Shown here: positions 1 to 11,560 of the stretch, one piece after another | Position numbering within the stretch: the first letter of the stretch is position 1 | How the letters are laid out: every line of letters begins with the position of its first letter | From: Primulina eburnea | Taxonomy: Eukaryota; Streptophyta; Magnoliopsida; Lamiales; Gesneriaceae | Reading direction: 5' to 3' | Assembly (NCBI RefSeq): GCF_022965805.1 | Contig: NC_133116.1 | Span: forward strand, 5,642,001-5,706,000 | Length of the DNA: 64,000 bases | Translations under genes and position numbers: made by a program | Notes under the pieces: model-generated | What the model saw: the letters and a program-made list of their open reading frames with translations, nothing else | Database searches by the model: none | What the model was told of the DNA's origin: nothing

Positions 1-1077
1 TATTAATTAAGTTAATTGCATGCTTAGTTCTTGATTAGTAGGTGATTCTGGAACGGGTCACTACAGATCTTCTCCTACGCTGTGATACCACCGAACGTCT
101 AGAAGTCTGACTGATCTGTCAAGACTTTCCTATCTTATATGCAATGAATATCGATCTATAAACAAAGCATACTCATTTCAAAGAATGTGAATATAACATC
201 TATAAACACATCATAATCATATCATAAAATAAATAACAATAATTATAGTATGTGATTTTATTGGGAAACTCAAATAGGATCTTATTTGAGTTGTGTCTTC
301 CCGAATATCACATGAGATATACCTTTGTCGTCCCGGTCTGACGAAGACGATGATCTGTATTCAACTCTGTCCATATCCAATCTGAAATGACAATATCGAA
401 TACGCTGTATCAGTGAATAACTCAATACACAATATGTTCTGATCAATACTCAAATCAGTATACAATCTGATCAATGTCTGAACAAGATATAATCTGAGTC
501 ATATCTATAATATCACAATCTAATCGAAATCATATCTGAATCTGATCAATCTAACTCAACTGATGTTTCGACGGCATAACAATACAATCTGAATAACCCC
601 GTCAATCTGAACATCACAATATAATACCAGAACTCATAATCTATGGCAATACAATTCATAATCTGAATACTAACACAATTCTGATATAGAATCTCAGTCA
701 ATATCTTTCAAAAAATCATAACAATTGCATAACCAGTCTATTCTTAAATCTGACTTCAATTATACAATATATACGGTAACAGAAACACCATATCTGAATC
801 ACTTGCAATTCTAGCAACATCATATTTCCAAAACATCTCAAAACGTAACAAAACTTACGTCCTTGTGTAGCTCTTAGCACGAGGAGCATGATACTGCTTC
901 CGGATTCGAATTCTGATAGACGGATATTCCACAATCGCAAATCAAAAAGGCGTAAGGATTTTCTCTTCAACAACTCGACTCCTTTTTCTGAATTGTGAGG
1001 AATAACGTGTAATGCTCCTATATATATACTGCATGCAAATCGTAAAACGTGGCCTCATTTTTCAAGCAACACGTATG
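1..1077. other. AT-rich intergenic DNA, probable LTR-retroelement debris
   Basis: No protein-coding gene is recognisable. The stretch is AT-rich, carries many loosely repeated 'aatctga' and 'atctgaat' words, and leads directly into the GC-rich motif array. It may belong to the same old repeat as that array, possibly an LTR, but no ends or target duplication were found. Confidence 0.35.
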
Positions 1078-1361
1078 ACCGCGGGTGCGGTCGTGTCATG
1101 CACCGCGGGTGCGCTCATGCTTCAACATTATCTTTCATTTTCTGAAATTCACCACCGCGGGTGCGGTACATCTTAGACCGCGGGTGCGGTACCACCACCG
1201 CGGGTGCGGTCTTGTTCTTACCGCGGGTGCGGTGTCGCCTCGAATAAAATTTGCCAACTTTCTGTCCATGCACCGCGGGTGCGGTGATGCTTCGGCCTCA
1301 CCTTCAAAATTCCATTATTGCGTGACCGCGGGTGCACTCCTATTCTAAGCGCGGGTGCGGT
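1078..1361. repeat. Array of nine GC-rich ACCGCGGGTGCGGT motifs
   Basis: A 14-base, nearly self-complementary motif, ACCGCGGGTGCGGT, recurs at 1078, 1102 (last bases changed), 1154, 1177, 1197, 1220, 1272, 1325 (end changed) and 1348 (start changed). Spacing is irregular at about 20-53 bases. All copies face the same way and stand out sharply from the AT-rich surroundings. The spacers are not repeated, so this is not a simple satellite. It is probably an internal part of a repetitive element. An 87-codon open frame across it is explained by the GC-rich motif and is not called as a gene. Confidence 0.8.
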
Positions 1362-2364
1362 CTTGCAAACCCTATTTCCTCATGTCTTTTCTTCCCTCAT
1401 TGCATGTCATACATTCTCATATCTTCCGAGTCTCACGTTAATAACTATTAATAATCTTGGTTATCGATTCTGTAATTCTTGAGCCTTACAATCTAGCCAA
1501 TCAAATCAAGTGACACAACATCAACAAATTGACATAAGATCACTTATACAAGTACTACTCACAATCATACACACTTAACCCAACTTTTAGTTTCTTTTAA
1601 AAAACTAAGAATGAAACGTTATCTTTATTATTTTGTTTAATAAATTTATTCCGTAATTTTTATATCAAAATAATAATGAAAATTTATAGATAAAATATTT
1701 TTCAACTTTTTTATTTTAAATATGTTGACCAAAATCATATAATTACTTCTATATTTAATTATTTAATAATCTAAAATAGTCCCATAAAAATTTTAATATT
1801 TATGTGTGTGTTCAATATTTTTTATTTATCAATTTCTTTATATTATATTACAATTTTCTGAAAAATAATAATAACAATGAAACATTCCTTTATTTATTTG
1901 TTTAATCAATTTATTACATTTTTTTAAAGCAAAATTTGGTTTTAAAGAATATGTACACAATAAAGTTATGTTGAAAATATTAAATTTTAAAAAATATATC
2001 TATATAATGAAATATATCTCCATTATCTAAAAAATATAGACATATCATTTAATTTGCATTCTTATTTCATTTTGAAGTTGGTTTTATTCATATCCAATTT
2101 CATTTCAATGTGTCGTTCATTACTTAATTATTTAATTAACTCTTGCCCTAAACAATCGATCGATAAAAGCATTAAGGTTGATAATGAAATGATAGATTAA
2201 GATCAATCAAACTAAAACAATAATCGGGTATTGTTATGTTGTAATTATGTTAACATTCCCAAGACAACTACGTGATTTCACATTGTTATGCCATTACTAT
2301 GAAATATTGGGTTGTAATTCAAGAAATTAAGTACTTGTAATTCAGGATTTGAGTACAGAAAGGA
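1362..2364. other. AT-rich intergenic DNA
   Basis: Very AT-rich, with homopolymer runs and no open frame of note. I see no gene, RNA gene or intact element here. Confidence 0.5.
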
Positions 2365-2469
2365 TATTAGTTTTTATGTTAAGAGTATTAATTTTTATTG
2401 TGAATATCAATAAGATTGACACGTCGCACAGATAAATATTCGTGAGACCGTTTCATAAAACTTACTCAT
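2365..2469. mobile_element. Truncated GTGAGAC-type foldback MITE
   Basis: This is one half of the family found throughout the window. It contains the 'atgttaagagtattaat' core followed by the end 'cgtgagaccgtttcat'. The other terminal hairpin is missing. Copies of this family are about 180 bp when complete and encode nothing. Confidence 0.6.
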
Positions 2470-2799
2470 GATCTTATACCTATAAATCATATATTACATA
2501 CTAACCATGTTCTACGCAATAGGGACCACCTCATTCTCGAGTCAATGTATGTCATACCATAATAGGTTATCATACTTAAAAAATTAAGCACTTTTAGTCC
2601 AAAATCGAGTACCAAACAATTGTATTAGAGTGCTAATATGCAAATTTTGAATATTTTAAATTAAGTATAGGATAACATCTATTCGAGAATTTGTTTATTT
2701 ATTTATTTATTTTTATGTGGACGATGAACTTTCTTTGTGTCCCTTTCTTGGCATTAGACAAGAAAGTACATAAACAATGAAATTGGAACAATGTAGAAT

Positions 2800-3576
2800 A
2801 GGGGTGTCTAAATCCGATATGATCTATCAATCCGACACGGTTCAATCCGAAAAAAATAAGGTTTGGGTTCAGGATTTGGGTCAAATCGGGTTGGTCCTGA
2901 TAGCTGACCCGAAAAAATGATCGGTGGGTTGACCCGAAAAATTTAATTTTTTTAAAAATATATATAATTAATAAATATTACCTACATTTTTTATATATTT
3001 TATGTCTGAAAAAATATTTATTGTATATTTATATCATAAATTTTCATAATTTAATATTTATTTTGAACATTTTTTATTTTTTAAATAATTGTTTATTTGA
3101 TTTAGTAATTATAATTTATTTTTCTACGATTAGTCTAAATCATATACATGAGGGAGCTTTTGTTATTGAGTGAATCTCATGTGAGACCGTCTCACAGATT
3201 TTAATCTGTGAGACGGGTCAACCCTACCCATATTAACAAAAGAAAGTAATACTCTTAACATAAAAAATAATATTTTTTCATGGACAGCCCAAATAAGAGA
3301 TATGTCTCACGAATACGACCCGTGAGACCGTCTCACACAAGTTTTTGCCATTGTTATTATGTGTTTAAATTAAAATATTTTTTTTGAATTTTATTTAATT
3401 TTCTTTTAAAAATTCAAATCGAGTTATACGGGTTGATGCGTTGATCGGGTTGATTCGGGTTCAGGTTCAGGTTAAAAGTTTTCAGGTTGGCTTGGGTTCG
3501 GGTTGATTTCGTGTTGGGCAATTTTTGAATAGTATTATTGCTCAACCCGACTCAATCCACCCGAATTGACACCCTT
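2800..3576. mobile_element. hAT-like non-autonomous DNA transposon with target duplication
   Basis: The element starts AGGGGTGTC and ends GACACCCTT, giving short terminal inverted repeats. It is flanked by a direct repeat AATGTAGAAT at 2790-2799 and 3577-3586. Ten bases match; hAT elements make 8-bp duplications, so two bases may match by chance. The subterminal regions are rich in 'cgggttga' and 'tcaaccc' words. No transposase is encoded. A foldback MITE has inserted inside it at 3168-3349, so this element is the older of the two. Confidence 0.75.
3168..3349. mobile_element. GTGAGAC-type foldback MITE, complete copy
   Basis: About 180 bp. The left end is 'gtgagaccgtctcacag' and the right end is 'cgtgagaccgtctcacac', each nearly palindromic, with the family core 'catggacagcccaaataaga' between them. 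It is nested in the hAT-like element. Confidence 0.8.
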
Positions 3577-3586
3577 AATGTAGAAT

Positions 3587-5154
3587 GCCTTTTTGCGCCA
3601 GTTGATATTATTATGACATAATTATACAATATCATCCAGTAATTGAGTAATTGATTATATGTTTGACTAGTAACGAAATATCACATGTTAGAAATTGGGT
3701 ACGATTAAACCTTAACTATTTATTATCATGCTGAATTTTAAGTATTATATAATTGAAATTAAGTACTATGTATTTTTCAGACAAAGATCAATGAAATTAG
3801 AGCAATGCAACATCAATACTATAAAGTCACTCATTTCAATCCAATCCCGACACATTATAGAAGCTAAAGTCCAATAACTATCAAATGATCGACTCTCGTG
3901 TGGACATCAATGATCCTAGAACAAAATATCATCAGATATCCAATAAAAATGATTCACTAAATACAAACAAATGTATTTCTATGCACATATACATCATTTA
4001 CTAGTATGCCTTAATTATATAATAATATATAGTTACTGAATATTTAATTAGGTGTCCAATAGCATAGCATCATATGTAAGAAATTCAACATGAGTAAACC
4101 TTAATCAAGTATTATTACATTGTATTTCAGTATCATGTAACTAAAATTGAGAATTATATATAAGTATGAGATTATTCCGACATGATAATTGGTTAATTCA
4201 ATATTGTCTGACATTGTTGATAAAATTTCACATGAAGATCAGTGAAACTGTAATAATCATAGTTAAAAAAAAATTTATCGAACGCGGTATGTCGATACGT
4301 GATAGATATTACTAATTATAAAAAAATATGTTCGGGAAATATTGAGTATAAGATGTCGATCACACTCGAGATCGTTAACTATTGGAATATATCTATTTAA
4401 GAAAATTAATGAAGAGATGTTTATTGTTTATATATATTTTTTTTAAAAATAAAATATTCAAATTAATTGTTTTTATTAAAAAAAACTAATTTTGATGAAA
4501 ATAAAATTGAACAAAGAAACTTTAAAAATATTAAATGTTTCCACATTATTGAATAAAAAATAATGTAATATCAATGTAGTCTTTACTCTTATTCTATATA
4601 TATAAAATTTAATGATTTCTTCAGAAATATTGTCTTGATAAAATTTAAATTTTTTGACTTGAAAATCGTGAAATTAATTTATTAAACCACTAACTATTTT
4701 TAAAATTTTAAATTATTTTTTTGAATAATAATGAAAAAAGTGTTTTCATATAATAGTAAGTTGATACATTTAATTAAATTATTAAAATCTCTATTGAATA
4801 TTTTATAGTATTAAATAAAATAAATAATGTAAAGATAATTCAACATATGCATTCTTTCAATTATTGGAAAAAAAAATGCTTCGACCTTATCATTAAATGT
4901 ATAAAAAAAATTAGTTTTATAGTGGAGATCAAACTTGTTATGTGATAAATAAGAGTATTTAAATAATTTTAGACTGAGAAAGAGCTAGAACAGAGAAAAC
5001 TTATTGGTCTGTGACTGAATCATGACTTTATTCATGTAGGAACTGAATCAAAAGTTTTGATTTCGTATAAGGATTTTAGTGTAAGTTAAGAATCAAGCGA
5101 TCGAAGATATAGCGTCATCATTCGCTCAACTTTTTTTTAATAGTGATTCAGATA
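3587..5154. other. AT-rich intergenic DNA
   Basis: No gene-sized reading frame and no recognisable element. The only content seen is AT-rich unique-looking sequence. Confidence 0.5.
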
Positions 5155-5340
5155 AGAGTAAGTCTCATGTGAGACCGTCTCACGGATCATAATCTGTGAG
5201 ACGGGTCAACCCTACACATACTCACGAATATAAAAAGTAATACTCTTAGCATAAAAATCAATATTTTTTCATGGATAACCTAAATAAAAGATTCGTCTCA
5301 TAAATACGACCCGTGAGACCATCTCACACAAATTTTTGTC
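5155..5340. mobile_element. GTGAGAC-type foldback MITE, complete copy
   Basis: Both ends are present ('gtgagaccgtctcacgg' and 'cgtgagaccatctcacac') with the family core. It has the same orientation as the copies at 3168 and 30829. Confidence 0.8.
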
Positions 5341-6810
5341 TTCAGATAATTATATCGTATTATTTGATAAGACGTTAAATAATTATCTTTCACAGTTTTT
5401 ATTGAATATTGTATTACATCGATCTACTATACACATATATTATTTTATCATCATTATATTTAATTTATCCTCTCCATCTCACAAATCAAAGAGTGCTTAT
5501 GCATATACTTTTTAATCTATAAGTTTTAAATTATTAATTGTGAACAACAATAAGATTTATTATCCAATATTTATAAAATTAAAAAATATAGATGATGACA
5601 TAAAAAAAAACATTTGATAATCTAGACTATATAAATTATATCTTACTAAACAAGAGGGTTCTAGGTAGTGTTTCCAAAAGCTTAAAAAATAATTATGGAT
5701 TTTTTTCTCACATAATCAATTTTATTAAAGCGTCAAAGAAAAAGCGACGCATCGACGTATCGCTTCCCATGCTGCTTGGAAATTTCGGAGATAGCTTTTA
5801 GGCGTTGATAATTTTTTTTACTTCGTTTTGTTTTGTTCGATCTTTCTACGTCTTTTTTCCTTAATTTCAAATCATTAAGCCCAAAAAATTCGACATATAA
5901 TTATAAAAAAATAGGATTACATTGTTTCGACTTTCACTTAAATGAATCGTCACGTATTTTTACGGATGGATTAAGATATTTCTTTTTAAAATATATGTTG
6001 TTACAACATTAGATTAATAGTGTGACAAATATTCAGGTTGGTGTGAATGAATATTAAGTTATGTTCCCCTACTTATTACTTCAATATTGTAAATAAGTCA
6101 AAAGACAAGTGGTGAACATCGAACAATTTTGGCATTGAAGTTAAATGGAACTATGGGAGGATGCAAATAACATACAAATTTCTATTTTATTTTTAAAGGA
6201 AAAAAGAAAGAAAAAGACTGATTTTGCGTGATGTATTAAATACCTAAGATTCAATTAAAATCCAAAATCTCAACTGTAAATAATGAATGCATATTTATTG
6301 AGCAAACAAAAATAGAGAAATGGATCGTAAGCAATGGTACCAACTAATTAGGCGGTCAAATCATTTATTTATTTATTTATTTATTTATTTATGGATATAT
6401 ATAAAATAATTAGTAAACAGTGAGTGTCACACCTACCCTCTCCTCCTCCATTTAATGCTTTTTCCTGTCTATTATTGATTAATTTCAATTCTTTCCTTTC
6501 CACAGTTCACATGTTAGTTGGGACTCTCTTTATTGAACCTGCCATAACTATCTACTATTCATTTGTTTGCTTCTGCTCGGTTTATTCAAGATTTAGTAAA
6601 AAAAACATTAAGGAATCAAGAATTCATTACATATGTGGATTATATTTTTAGCTTAAGAGATTAAGATAATTTTTATGTTTTAGTGATGGCTCATATTATT
6701 TTGATCCACATAACTCAATCTAATGTTGTGTTTAGATGGAAAGAACCGTGTGAGTAATTCAAATCAAAATATTTGAAATGTAGATTTGTTTTGAAATTGC
6801 GAAAAAATAG
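5341..6810. other. AT-rich intergenic DNA with a TTTA microsatellite
   Basis: No gene seen. A short (TTTA)n tract lies near 6363-6391. A 75-codon open frame at 6424-6651 has no ATG-led context or similarity that I recognise and is left uncalled. Confidence 0.45.
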
Positions 6811-7332
6811 TAGGTTTTTGTGAGACGATCTCACATATCTTTATTCGTGAGACATATCAATCATGTCCATATTTACAATGATAATTAATATTTTTGTAAA
6901 AAAAAATTTTTGCAGGACCGAGCTCTTGCCGCTTTACCAAAAGCTATAGCTGGTGGTAATAATGCAACTCAAATCTTTTAAACCGCACAGCAGCTCAAGC
7001 ACCACGGTTCGATTGTTCTACCAAACATGGACAATTATTGCACCCAACAATCTCCCTCCCAATAATTGCACTCATTGGAATCAATGAGAATCAAACTCGT
7101 GACATTGGCTCTGATACCAATTGTAGGACCGAGCGCTTGCCGCTTTACCAAAAGCTATAACTGTTGGTAATTGTGCAACTCAAACCTTTCAAACCCCACA
7201 ACAGCTTAAGCACCACGGTTCGATTGCTTTACCAAGCAGAAACAATTATTGCACCAAACAATTTTTTTACTAATGGCTCAAATTGGAGATATGTCTCATT
7301 AAATTGACTCGTGAGACGGTCTCACGTATATT
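6811..7332. mobile_element. GTGAGAC-type foldback MITE split by a TRIM insertion
   Basis: The left part (6811-6910) begins 'tgtgagacgatctcac' and stops in the A/T-rich middle. The right part (7266-7332) resumes with the family core 'ggctcaaattggagatatg' and ends 'cgtgagacggtctcacg'. The intervening 350 bp is a separate LTR-type element. Together the two parts make one ordinary copy of the family. Confidence 0.75.
6911..7260 (-). mobile_element. TRIM (miniature LTR retrotransposon) with TSD, PBS and PPT
   Basis: Two 139-bp direct repeats (6911-7049 and 7122-7260) begin TGCAGGACCGAG or TGTAGGACCGAG and end in CA. They flank about 72 bp of internal DNA. In minus-strand orientation the right repeat is followed directly by TGGTATCAGAGCCA (reverse complement at 7106-7119), the primer-binding site for initiator tRNA-Met. 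The internal region ends in a purine tract (pyrimidines 'ctccctccc' at 7052-7060) against the left repeat. A perfect 5-bp duplication ATTTT lies at 6906-6910 and 7261-7265. No coding capacity is present, which fits the TRIM class. Confidence 0.85.
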
Positions 7333-7842
7333 TTTATGAAAAAAACAATTAGTCAATCAATTCGAGACATGGATTTGAAATTAATTTTACTCAAATACAT
7401 CATTCTATCTAAGTTCAACCTACGTTCTCTTTTCAAACACCTATTGTCGAAACCAACAAATAAAGATTGGTTTTATGTGATTATTTCGTTTTTCTCAACA
7501 TTATCATCAAACCGTAGTGAGTTCTAACCTCATATAAGTATTTAATAGAAACAATTGAAGTCGGAAAAAACAAACAAACGAGTTCTAATCAAACCGAACC
7601 GTGGTCCAGGGGTGAGGCACACAAGAACCATTGATAGGTCAGTCATAGGAAATGCCAGATCCAAGATGTCCCTTTTGTACATGGTTGGTTTTCGTTGTGG
7701 GTGGATTACTTTGATAATATCTGTTCATTATTAACCCAACTTCGGCTGTTGCCTGCATTTATTGACTCGCAATGCGTATTTTCATCTGTTCTCACACTAG
7801 CTGGGTCATACCAACGAATCAACTTCAGTGGCCACATTAAAT

Positions 7843-7897
<55 letters not shown>

Positions 7898-7985
7898 ATT
7901 GCTGGAAATTTTATCATGTAGCTAGCTATTAGCAAGAAAGCATATAAATTCTGAGTATCGAGGAGTAAGTGGAGGGGTGTCCGAG
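7333..7985. other. Upstream region of the NPF transporter with a TA microsatellite
   Basis: This holds the presumed promoter and 5' leader of the transporter. A (TA)n tract of about 48 bp lies at 7848-7895, roughly 90 bases before the ATG. No clear TATA box could be separated from the TA tract. No other gene is seen. Confidence 0.5.
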
Positions 7986-10157
7986 ATGGATCATGATGTT
8001 GGCACTGGCGCTAGAGAAATCAAGTCCACTGAGTTAGTACCAACTGATCATTATGCACAGGAAGACGCGAATAGGAGGAAAAAGCTGGGACTGTATTTCC
8101 TTGAATCAGATGACGGACGGATGACTGCGCTTGGAGGTGGGTACACACCAGGCGGAGCGACACCCGTTAACATCCATGGAAAGCCCCTTCCTGACTACAA
8201 AATGTCCAAGACTGGTGGTTGGATAGCAACTTTCTTCATTTTTGGTACGAATATGTTCAGATATTTATTTTTGTTCCGATTTATTTGCCATGCGGTATTC
8301 ACATGTGCGTTATTACTGCTGCAGGGAATGAAATGGCGGAGAGAATGGCTTACTTCGGACTCTCGGTTAACATGGTGGCTTTTATGTTCTACGTTATGCA
8401 TCGACCTTTTGAAGTTTCAGCCAACGCAGTCAACAATTTCTTGGGGATATCGCAGGCATCATCTGTGCTGGGTGGTTTCCTTGCTGATGCATATCTTGGG
8501 AGATACTGGACGATAGCCATTTTCGCGACTATCTATCTTGCGGTACGAAATTTTCATTTTTAACAACATGGCTACAGTTTCTTCGTGTGATTTATATCAG
8601 CTTGAAACTTCTTTTTGACTATTGTTATTGTTATTTCTTGGAGGGTCTAACAGGAATAACCATATGCGCAACCATGAAGACTCTTGTGCCCAACCAAGAC
8701 GAGTGCAGTCAGATTGCCCTTCTTTTAGGGAACTGCGAACCTGCAAAGTCTTGGCAGATGCTTTACCTCTACACAGTCCTATACGTGACTGGATTTGGGG
8801 CAGCTGGCATTAGGCCCTGCGTCTCTTCCTTTGGCGCTGATCAATTTGATGAAAGAGATAGGGACTACAAAGCCCACCTCGACAGATTTTTCAATTTCTT
8901 CTACCTCTCAGTCACGGTTGGGGCGATTGTGGCTTTCACAGCGGTCGTCTACCTTCAAATTAAACATGGGTGGGGTTATGCTTTTGGTTCATTGGCCATA
9001 GCCATGGCCATGTCCAACCTTGTTTTCTTTCTGGGCACTCCTCTTTATAGGCATAGGCTGCCCGGTGGCAGCCCCTTAACCCGGGTAGCACAAGTCTTAG
9101 TCGCCGCCTTTCGAAAGAGAAAAGATTCTTTTCATAGCAGCGAGTTTGTGGGCTTGTACGAGCTTCCGGGGAAAAGATCCGCCATAAAAGGTAGCTCCAA
9201 GATTGCCCACACCGATGATTTCAGGTAACATTTAAAGATTACCGAGACTCTTCCAGCATTCAAGTTTTTAGAAATTAATACAATTTTTGAACCCACAGGT
9301 GTTTGGACAAAGCAGCTCTGAGGCTGAAAGAAGATGGCCCCTGTCCAAGTCCATGGAAACTTTGCACTGTGACGCAAGTAGAAGAAGTGAAAATTCTTGT
9401 GAAACTCGTCCCTGTTCCAGCTTGCACCATCATGCTCAATCTAGTCTTAACAGAGTTCTTGACTCTATCAGTACAGCAGGCATACACACTGAACACTCAT
9501 ATTGGTCGTCTGAAACTCCCCGTCACCTGCATGCCAGTCTTCCCTGGACTCAGCATATTCCTATTGCTTTCTCTATATTACTCCGTGTTCGTCCCAGTAT
9601 CAAGGCGAATCACCGGTCATCCACATGGTGCCTCTCAGCTTCAAAGGGTAGGCATAGGTTTAGCAGTTTCGATACTATCAGTGGCGGTTTCCGGAATCTT
9701 CGAAAGTTATAGACGACATTACTCCATACAACATGGGTACGAGGCCAGTTTTCTGACTCCAATGCCGGAACTGAGCGCTTATTGGCTTTTGATCCAGTAC
9801 TGCTTGATAGGGATTGCCGAGGTGTTTTGCATCGTGGGATTGCTTGAATTTCTGTATGAAGAAGCTCCAGATGCCATGAGAAGTATAGGATCAGCCTATG
9901 CTGCAGTTGCCGGGGGATTGGGTTGCTTTGGTGCCACCATATTGAACAACATCGTCAAAGCTGCGACAGGGGATGCAAGGCAAAGGAGACCTTCCTGGTT
10001 GTCCCAGAATATAAATACAGGCCGATTTGATTACTTTTACTGGCTTCTTACAGTCTTGAGTGTCATAAATTTCTGTGCATTCTTGTACGCAGCGTGTAAG
10101 TATCAATACAGAACAAAAGAAGTGTTGGAAACGAGAGAGCAAGCAAATGGGTTGTAG
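7986..10157 (+). CDS. NPF6.1: NRT1/PTR family transporter, NPF6.1-like
   Basis: Four exons (7986-8244, 8325-8542, 8644-9224, 9299-10157) with GT-AG introns give a 638-residue protein. It belongs to the proton-coupled nitrate/peptide transporter family (NPF, major facilitator superfamily), with about 12 membrane helices in the plasma or an internal membrane. The proton-coupling ExxER motif is intact in the first helix (EMAERMAY, near residue 88). The conserved blocks FLADAYLGRYW, GIRPCVSSFGADQFDE, FFNFFYLS and the C-terminal LLEFLYEEAP are all present. The N-terminal TPVNIHGKP block and the KLCTVTQVEEVKILVKL loop match my recollection of Arabidopsis NPF6.1 closely, so I assign that subgroup. 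The substrate is not predictable from sequence. The start is the ATG at 7986; an in-frame GTG at 7977 is not a plant start. The reading frame is intact. Confidence 0.93.
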
Positions 10158-10937
10158 GCAGCATGGCACATAGCGCTTTTGAGATCTTAGAGGATATGAT
10201 TCATACATACAGAATTGTGCATCTCTCTGTGCCTAATCAGGCTTCATATATTATAGCTTCGAAAGTTTTAAGGCTGTCCACTTTTTATTTAATTGTTTCT
10301 TTTCCAGATATTTCCAGAAGAAAAAAGTAAAATAAAAAGAATGCCACCACAAACATGAACTTATTAGCCTTTTATTTAATAAAAAAATTAAGAATGTCGC
10401 CACCGACCATTTGGTTTAGTGGCATGTTACTCTCAAATCCATAGATAACCTCGGATGCCTGATCAATTTAATACAAGTTAATTTTGATTCCAAAAGTATC
10501 TGCACAACAACTTGATTTGAATTCAAAATAAAAATATTGTAGGATCTACCAGAAAATCATATGAAATGTAACACATACTAAAATATTATCATAGTCTGTG
10601 ACGAAATTAATGATACAACTTAGCACATTATTTTGTCTTAAATAGTCTTGGCAAATAATAAATGAGTAAAGTTCCAAGTCAGCATAGCAAGTACTCCAGA
10701 TATCCTATAGCATGTAGCTATACCAGGAATCAAATAAGCCAGAAAAAATTCGTCAGGATGAAGAACATAATATATTGTGTCATATTCCAGGGATGTGAAT
10801 GACATGTTTCTTATTCATACCATAGAACCTATACTTCTCCCCACCTATAAATATCCTAAGCAGGACAGAAGTGAAAATCATGAATCCATGTATAATTTTT
10901 GTCTTTTCCTAATTTTTTTTTTATCATTGACTTGAGT
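10158..10937. other. 3' flank of the transporter gene
   Basis: Presumed 3' UTR followed by AT-rich spacer. No gene or element is recognised before the tandem duplication that starts at 10938. Confidence 0.5.
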
Positions 10938-11505
10938 TTCGAAGAAATTTGACTTGAAAAATCCAAATGTACTCTGAACCAATTTGATGTTGTTCTTGTG
11001 CAGGCTGAGTGGCTTAAACTAAAATCCAAATGTACTCTGAACCAATTTGATATTTTGGAAGGTTGGTGAACTAAAACAAAAGAAAAGTAACTATGTCTAG
11101 GTTTTTTTTTTCTAACTTCAATTTTAATTAAAATCTAATGCATAAACTTCCTGTTTCCCTAGCTTTTTGTAGTTTTGGGAACCAAATGTTTACTTTTTAT
11201 TTATTTATTTCTATTTTCCTGTTCGAAGAAATTTGACTTGAAAAATCCAAATGTACTCTGAACCAATTTGATGTTGTTCTTGTGCAGGCTGAGTGGCTTA
11301 AACTAAAATCCAAATGTACTCTGAACCAATTAGATATTTTGGAAGGTTGGTGAACTAAAACAAAAGAAAAGTAACTATGTCTAGGTTTTTTTTTCTAACT
11401 TCAATTTTAATTAAAATCTAATGCATAAACTTCCTGTTTCCCTAGCTTTTTGTAGTTTTGGGAACCAAATGTTTACTTTTTATTTATTTATTTCTATTTT
11501 CCTGT
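10938..11505. repeat. Tandem duplication, two 284-bp units
   Basis: Unit one is 10938-11221 and unit two is 11222-11505. They are nearly identical by eye, starting 'ttcgaagaaatttgac' and ending 'ctattttcctg'. Each unit also holds two internal copies of a 'ccaaatgtactctgaacc' word, so a smaller duplication came first. The block lies just upstream of the M28 pseudogene exons and may derive from one of its introns. Confidence 0.9.
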
Positions 11506-11560
11506 TTGGTTATCAAGTGTCATAGAAAATGTGAAAGTTTTGTGATTTAATTTCATCTAT

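Noticed and set aside
1085..1348. 87-codon plus-strand open frame over the GC-rich array
   Set aside because: It is open because the repeated GC-rich motif lacks stops; no protein features were seen.
6911..7260. The paired 139-bp repeats as a simple tandem duplication
   Set aside because: PBS and purine tract in the right places and a 5-bp duplication at the outer edges identify an LTR-type element.
7695..7898. 67-codon frame ending in a Tyr-Ile run upstream of the transporter
   Set aside because: The tail is only the TA microsatellite translated, and the frame runs into the leader of NPF6.1.
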